A stretch of DNA of 10,438 bases from Desulfobacterales bacterium (lineage in GTDB: Bacteria; Desulfobacterota; Desulfobacteria; Desulfobacterales; JAHEIW01), in the NCBI GenBank assembly GCA_030145015.1, contig JAQYWI010000184.1, positions 1 to 10,438 of the forward strand. The letters are read 5' to 3'. Positions 6,202-10,438 of the stretch are shown piece after piece (the stretch's first letter is position 1; each line of letters opens with the position of its first letter). The notes beneath the pieces were generated by a model. That model had not been told where the DNA came from. It was given only the letters and a program-made list of their open reading frames with translations, and made no database searches. The translations under genes and the position numbers were made by a program.

Positions 6202-6362
6202 GAAAATTTTAAAATTTTAGCCGAGGCAGATTACTTTTTTACCTCGATTTTGGATTGAGTGTTGATGGAAAATTCATGGTGACCTCCATAAATGGATCAC
6301 GACACTCTTGGCATGACAACGACACTCTATATGGAATCTTAATCTAGAAAGGAGACTGAAAA
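6202..6362 (+). promoter_or_regulatory. Intercistronic leader before the TAXI gene
   Basis: This 161-base gap separates the enzyme gene from the transporter genes and may hold a second promoter. It contains AAAATTTT twice in a row (6203-6218), a weak CGAGG/CCTCG stem (6222-6246), the TCCAT-AA-ATGGA dyad (6285-6296) and a pair of ACGACACTCT repeats (6299-6328). An AAAGGAG ribosome site at 6348-6354 precedes the ATG at 6363 by eight bases. No clear -35/-10 pair or strong terminator is seen. Confidence 0.5.
6299..6328. repeat. 10-bp direct repeat ACGACACTCT, start-to-start 20 bp
   Basis: ACGACACTCT is present at 6299-6308 and, unchanged, at 6319-6328. A 20-base spacing is about two helical turns and places both copies on one DNA face, as for a tandem regulator site. 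The element lies 35-64 bases upstream of the TAXI start codon. Confidence 0.55.
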
Positions 6363-7337
6363 ATGAGAAAAAATGTCAAAAAAATCCTGTGGGCCAGTTT
6401 AGGGCTTTTGGTTTGTTCGCTGATTCTCCAGACAACGATTCTGCCCCCGGACAACAGTTATGCAGAGGTCAAGCAAATCTCCATGGGGACAGCGACTGTC
6501 GGCGGCTTTTTTTACAATGTCGGGGCTCCGGTTGCACAGTGTATTAATAAGGCCCTGCCGGAGTACAACGTCACCGCCGAGTTCACGGAAGGGTCCGTGG
6601 AAAACCTTCGCCTGATCCAGAAAAAGAAAGTCCAATTGGCGGTAATTTCTCCAATGATCGGACATTTCGCCAGAAATGGGATCAGGATGTTCGAAAAGGG
6701 TGGGGCCGTTGATTTTAAGGTGGTTGTGCGCCTGCTGCCCAACGGTAATATCTGGGCAACCTTGAAGAGCAACACGGACATCAAAACCATTGCGGATATC
6801 AAGGGGCACAAGGTGGGGGTCGGCACCGGCGGGATCGGCGTCATGGCAAGGATGCAATTGGCGGCACACGGGATCAATGACAAGAAAGATGTCAAACCTT
6901 TCTATCCGCCAACAGGCGAACTGGCCACTTTATTAAAAGATGGAAAAGTGGACGTCTCCTTCCTGACAGAGGGGCTGGCCAAAATGGTCACGGCCACCCA
7001 TGAGATCAGGCTTATTTCCTGGCAGGAGGCGGATCGGAAGGCATACATAGGCAAACATCCCTATTTTGGAGAATTCAACTATCGCCCCAACCACTTTAAA
7101 GGCGTGGATTATGAGACTCAGACGGTCGATAACGGCATACAGCTTATCACCCATGCGGATACGCCCGATGAAGAGGTCTATAAAATTGCCAAGGCCGTCA
7201 TTGAAAATATCGACTGCATCTCCAAAATCTTCGCTCCAGCCAAGGCCCTTAGTCCGGAGTGGTGCGCGTCCAAACTGGGCAATCCGTTTCATCCCGGCTC
7301 GATCAAGTATTTCAAGGATGCCGGTTTGATGAAGTAG
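6363..7337 (+). CDS. TAXI-family TRAP transporter solute-binding protein
   Basis: Encodes a 324-residue periplasmic binding protein that captures the substrate and delivers it to the TRAP permease. An N-terminal signal peptide is clear: basic residues at 2-7, a hydrophobic core at about 9-27, and likely cleavage after NSYA at residue 34. The mature protein starts with the family's ISMGTATVGGFFYNVGAPVA segment. SVENLRLIQ (about 78-86) follows, then VQLAVISP and a GHKVGVGTGGIG segment (about 148-159) at the typical inter-domain position. The C-terminus, NPFHPGSIKYFKDAGLMK, matches the ending commonly seen in TAXI proteins. Known TAXI proteins bind organic acids such as glutamate and 2-oxoglutarate, but the ligand cannot be read here. 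Spacing to the permease is 25 bases with its own ribosome site, which fits joint expression. Confidence 0.93.
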   Translation: MRKNVKKILWASLGLLVCSLILQTTILPPDNSYAEVKQISMGTATVGGFFYNVGAPVAQCINKALPEYNVTAEFTEGSVENLRLIQKKKVQLAVISPMIGHFARNGIRMFEKGGAVDFKVVVRLLPNGNIWATLKSNTDIKTIADIKGHKVGVGTGGIGVMARMQLAAHGINDKKDVKPFYPPTGELATLLKDGKVDVSFLTEGLAKMVTATHEIRLISWQEADRKAYIGKHPYFGEFNYRPNHFKGVDYETQTVDNGIQLITHADTPDEEVYKIAKAVIENIDCISKIFAPAKALSPEWCASKLGNPFHPGSIKYFKDAGLMK

Positions 7338-7362
7338 TGTAAGATTTTAGGCGGAGGGGATA

Positions 7363-9288
7363 ATGGCAGAGGCAGCAGGGACCGAGGATAGTATATCCAG
7401 GGCACGTTCAGTCATCGGTAAATGGGCGGCCATATGTTGTTCGATTTTCATGATTTACGCCCTGGCCACTATGGAGTTGCAGGAATTGCAGCTTTTAAGC
7501 CTTTTCCTGGCCTTTTCCCTGGCGGTGGGCTTTGTTCATTATCCCCTCCATCCAAAGAAACCGGGCTCTCTGCCCCACCTGGTTGTTGATCTCATACTGG
7601 CAGCGCTCGGTTTTTCTTTCGCGATCTATATTTATTTTGATTACTGGGAGTTTATCTTTCGTGTGGGGGAACCGACCGGCTGGGATCTGTTTTTTGGAAT
7701 CGTCAGTATTGTGCTTATCTTTGAGTTGACCCGCCGCGTGGTGGGGTGGCCCCTGCTCATTATCGCCTTTGTTTTTCTGGCCTACAGTTTTTTCGGGCAA
7801 CACCTGCCCGCGCCCTTTTCCCACAGGGGCTATGATCTGGAGAGAATCGCCACAACGCTCTTTATGTCGAAAAATGGGTTGTTTGGTGTCCCGATGAGGG
7901 TCACGGCCAATTTCATCTATCTTTTCATCGCCTTCGGGGCCTTTTACGAGATTTCCGGCGGCACCGCCTTTTTCATTGATCTGGCCAGTTCCCTCTTCGG
8001 GAAGCTGCGGGGGGGGCCGGCCAAGGTCTCTGTGGCGGTCAGCGGTATGATGGGGACCATCTCCGGGAGCGCCGTTGCCAATACCGTCACTACCGGAACC
8101 CTGACCATCCCCTTGATGAAACGCATCGGCTTTGAGCCGCACGTGGCCGGGGCCGTTGAGGCGGCGGCATCCACGGGCGGCCAGCTCATGCCTCCCGTGA
8201 TGGGGGCGGCCGCCTTTATCATGGCGGAATATCTGGGTGTGGCCTATATCGAGGTGTGCAAGGCCGCTCTCATCCCGGCAATTCTATATTTTCTGGCCAT
8301 TTACAGCGTGGTCCATTTCTATTCTCTTAAGATCGGGATCAAGGGCCTGCCTGAAAATGAGATTCCCTCCGTAAAGGTTGTATTCCGCGACAAATGGATG
8401 TTCACGGTTCCCCTGCTGGTCCTGATCGTGATTTTAATCTACGGTTATTCCCCCAGGATCGCCGTGCTCTTTTCCCTGGCGGCCACCGTGGTCATGAGCT
8501 TTTTCAGAAAAGAATCCAGGATGACGCCTTCAAGAATATTAGAGGCCCTGGCCAAGGCGGGATACAACTGCGTCATGGTTGTCGGTGCCTGCGCCACGGC
8601 CGGGATCGTCATCGGGGTGGTCCTGTTAACGGGGATGAGTGGTAAGATCACTGCCCTGGTCATCACGCTTTCCGCCGGTTCGCTCATCTTCGCTCTTCCG
8701 ATTGTCATGTTTGCAGCGATCCTCTTTGGAATGGGCCTCCCCACAGTGGTCTGCTATGTCCTTCTCGCTGCAACGGTGGCCCCCTCTTTGGTTGACTTAG
8801 GCGTTATTCCAATGGCGGCCCATCTGTACATCTTTTACTTCGGGATGCTGTGCATGGTCACCCCACCGGTTTCCTTCGCCGCCTATGCCGGGGCGGCCAT
8901 CGCGAATGCGGACCCCATGAAAACGGGCTGGACCGCCTGGACCTTTGCACTGGCCGGTTTTTTGCTGCCCTATATGTTCGTTTACAATAATTCGTTGTTG
9001 TTGATGGGTTCCGTCATCAACATTTCTTTTGCGGTCCTGACGGCTGCCATCGGGGTCATCTGCCTGGGTATCGGGATCATCGGTTATTTCCTTGAAAAGA
9101 CCAATCCCGTGGAAAGATTAATTTTCTTAGGCGCAGCCCTGCTGCTCATCAAAACGGGCTTTATCACCGATATTACCGGCCTGATTTGCGTGCTGGTGGT
9201 GATTTTTTCCCAGTTAAAAAAGCGCAAAAAAACGATCCGTGGAGAACAACTCAAACAGCCTGCGTATGATCAAACCATCCACAAATAG
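7363..9288 (+). CDS. TRAP transporter fused permease (4TM/12TM, TAXI type)
   Basis: A 641-residue integral inner-membrane protein that combines the small (DctQ-like) and large (DctM-like) TRAP subunits, the usual arrangement for TAXI systems. It is hydrophobic nearly throughout, with many predicted membrane helices. Diagnostic large-subunit segments are SGMMGTISGSAVANTVTTG and TLTIPLMKRIGFEPHVAGA (about 227-264), then EAAASTGGQLMPPVMGAAAF. A second related segment, FGMGLPTVVCYVLLAATVAP (about 455-474), reflects the internal pseudo-repeat of the elevator transport domain. It is a secondary transporter driven by an ion gradient, commonly sodium, with the upstream TAXI protein as partner. The start is set by GGAGG at 7353-7357, five bases before the ATG. 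A run of eight G at 8009-8016 leaves the frame intact. Its end overlaps the next gene by 23 bases. Confidence 0.95.
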   Translation: MAEAAGTEDSISRARSVIGKWAAICCSIFMIYALATMELQELQLLSLFLAFSLAVGFVHYPLHPKKPGSLPHLVVDLILAALGFSFAIYIYFDYWEFIFRVGEPTGWDLFFGIVSIVLIFELTRRVVGWPLLIIAFVFLAYSFFGQHLPAPFSHRGYDLERIATTLFMSKNGLFGVPMRVTANFIYLFIAFGAFYEISGGTAFFIDLASSLFGKLRGGPAKVSVAVSGMMGTISGSAVANTVTTGTLTIPLMKRIGFEPHVAGAVEAAASTGGQLMPPVMGAAAFIMAEYLGVAYIEVCKAALIPAILYFLAIYSVVHFYSLKIGIKGLPENEIPSVKVVFRDKWMFTVPLLVLIVILIYGYSPRIAVLFSLAATVVMSFFRKESRMTPSRILEALAKAGYNCVMVVGACATAGIVIGVVLLTGMSGKITALVITLSAGSLIFALPIVMFAAILFGMGLPTVVCYVLLAATVAPSLVDLGVIPMAAHLYIFYFGMLCMVTPPVSFAAYAGAAIANADPMKTGWTAWTFALAGFLLPYMFVYNNSLLLMGSVINISFAVLTAAIGVICLGIGIIGYFLEKTNPVERLIFLGAALLLIKTGFITDITGLICVLVVIFSQLKKRKKTIRGEQLKQPAYDQTIHK

Positions 9289-10438
9289 GGTAAAAAACGC
9301 CGGGGCTGGCTTCGAGACCACCGCTCAGGCATATCTTGAACTGCTTGAATTACGGGGCATCGAATATTTCTTTGGTAATGCCGGCACCGATTTTGCCAGT
9401 ATCGTGGATGCATTCGCCCTGCGCCAGTCCCAGGGCAAAACATTCCCGCAACCGATAGCCGTTCCCCATGAAGCGCCGCTTGTCAGCATGGCCTACGGTT
9501 ATTATATGATTTCCGGAAAACCCCAGGTGGTCATGGTGCATGTGGGTGTCGGAACTGCCAACGGTTTGGGGGCGCTGATGGCTGCCAGCAAAGGCCGGGT
9601 TCCGATGCTGTTCAGCGCAGGTCGCACCCCGATTACCGAAGCGGGAGATTCTGCCTCACGACGCGTTTCCATCCACTGGGGCCAGGAATCATTTGATCAG
9701 GCCGGCATGTTGCGCGAATACGTAAAATGGGACTATGAATTACGCCGCAGCGATCAACTCGAAACTGTCATCGACCGTGCTTTGGCCGTTGCGATGAGCG
9801 CGCCGCGCGGACCCGTTTATTTGACCCTCCCGCTGGAAGTCATGGCAGCGCCTTTTAACGAAGGCAGCTTTCGCCCCCGACAACGTTATGATTTACCCAG
9901 ATTTCAGCCGGACCCCCAGAAGATCGAGGATGCCGCCCGGCTTTTACGGCAAGCCGATTTTCCACTCATTATCACGTCATCTTTAGGGCGCACCAATGCG
10001 GCTGTCGACGCCCTGGCGGAATTGGCCGAAACCGCTAAGATTGGCGTGGTTTCCTTTAACCCGGATTTCATGAACCTGCCTCTGGACCATCCCTGCCATT
10101 TAGGATTTTTTCCCCATACGCTAATTCCTCTGGCGGATTTGATTCTGACAGTGGAGTGTGACGTGCCCTGGTATCCGAATCAGATAAAACCGGAAGAGAC
10201 GACCCCCATTATCCAGCTAGGCGTTGACCCGCTTTACGGCGACTATCCGATTCGCGGGTTTTCTTCAGATCTCACGTTACAAGGAGATCCCGTCCTGGCG
10301 CTTTCCGAAATTACCCGGGAATTGAGGCGCCAGGGGCTAAACGAGAAAAGCCTTTCGGCCAGAGAAAAAAAGCTGCAGGAAATTCATGACAGCCTTCGGC
10401 ACACACTGCAGCAAAAAGCGCAAAATGCAGCAAACGAT
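9266..10438 (+). CDS. ThDP-dependent enzyme (acetolactate synthase / benzoylformate decarboxylase-like), 3' end cut by window
   Basis: The reading frame stays open from the ATG at 9266 to the last base, giving 391 residues of an enzyme that is usually 550-600 long. The N-terminal pyrimidine-binding domain spans about 15-185 (TTAQAYLELLELRGIEYFFG onward). AVPHEAPLVSMAYGYY carries the activating Glu69 of ThDP enzymes. HVGVGTANGLGAL and the RGPVYLTLPLEV domain end follow. The central domain runs from about 217 to 350. The C-terminal ThDP-binding domain with its GDG motif is outside the window. It would decarboxylate or carboligate a 2-oxo acid, or cleave a related C-C bond, in the cytoplasm. The ATG lies inside the permease gene without a nearby ribosome site, which suggests translational coupling. 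An in-frame GTG at 9239 is a weaker alternative. It probably acts with the amidohydrolase on the imported compound. Confidence 0.88.
   Translation, partial: MIKPSTNRVKNAGAGFETTAQAYLELLELRGIEYFFGNAGTDFASIVDAFALRQSQGKTFPQPIAVPHEAPLVSMAYGYYMISGKPQVVMVHVGVGTANGLGALMAASKGRVPMLFSAGRTPITEAGDSASRRVSIHWGQESFDQAGMLREYVKWDYELRRSDQLETVIDRALAVAMSAPRGPVYLTLPLEVMAAPFNEGSFRPRQRYDLPRFQPDPQKIEDAARLLRQADFPLIITSSLGRTNAAVDALAELAETAKIGVVSFNPDFMNLPLDHPCHLGFFPHTLIPLADLILTVECDVPWYPNQIKPEETTPIIQLGVDPLYGDYPIRGFSSDLTLQGDPVLALSEITRELRRQGLNEKSLSAREKKLQEIHDSLRHTLQQKAQNAAND

Noticed and set aside
6222..6246. CGAGG/CCTCG hairpin as terminator or attenuator after the amidohydrolase
   Set aside because: The stem has only 5 bp, the loop is 15 bases, and the T-run lies in the loop instead of after the stem.
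6308..6333. Possible sigma-54 (TGGCA) or sigma-70 (TTGGCA) promoter before the TAXI gene
   Set aside because: The sigma-54 -12 element (TTGC) is missing, and the sigma-70 reading leaves a 14-base spacer to TATATG, which is too short.
6399..6869. Minus-strand 156-codon frame within the TAXI gene
   Set aside because: It is antisense to an excellent coding frame with signal peptide and family motifs, and it has no recognisable domain.
7495..8142. 215-codon open frame on the minus strand inside the permease gene
   Set aside because: It is antisense to a clear TRAP permease, its composition (Gly, Asp, Lys, Gln, few hydrophobic blocks) is that of a shadow frame in GC-rich membrane-protein DNA, and it shows no known motif.

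Overview
The window looks like a stretch of chromosome from an environmental, probably anaerobic bacterium. Desulfobacterota or a neighbouring group is my best guess. It rests on gene content (a TAXI-type TRAP transporter beside an ACMSD-like amidohydrolase and a ThDP enzyme, plus a periplasmic MsrAB) and on the style of the intergenic repeats. This is an inference, not an identification. No rRNA, tRNA, CRISPR array, insertion sequence or phage gene is visible.

Left part (1-2872): a set of unrelated single genes. A small membrane-anchored protein (minus strand) is divergent from a PLP-dependent aminotransferase (plus). A GNAT acetyltransferase (minus) follows, and then, divergent from it, an AhpD/carboxymuconolactone-decarboxylase-like protein (plus). 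The gaps carry conspicuous repeats: a perfect 13-bp palindrome just before the aminotransferase, an array of 7-bp repeats in inverted orientation after the GNAT gene, and four ATTTTAG copies spaced 9-10 bp apart between the GNAT and AhpD-like genes.

Middle (2873-4398): an exported fused methionine sulfoxide reductase MsrA-MsrB on the minus strand, convergent with the AhpD-like gene (11 bp between stops) and divergent from the next cluster. The shared gap of almost 400 bp contains a near-consensus sigma-70 promoter. A perfect 9-3-9 palindrome lies over the expected start of transcription of the regulator gene.

Right part (4399-10438, running off the end): five co-directional plus-strand genes that look like one regulated catabolic cluster. 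They are a GntR/FCD regulator, an amidohydrolase-2 (ACMSD-like) enzyme, a TAXI solute-binding protein, a fused TRAP permease and a ThDP-dependent decarboxylase/synthase-like enzyme cut by the window edge. The simplest reading is that the binding protein captures an organic acid in the periplasm, the fused permease imports it with an ion gradient, and the amidohydrolase and ThDP enzyme carry out C-C bond chemistry (decarboxylation, hydrolysis or carboligation). The GntR protein would switch the set on or off in response to the substrate or a product. The substrate cannot be read from the sequence. This cluster is the best candidate for an undescribed pathway here; each component family is known.
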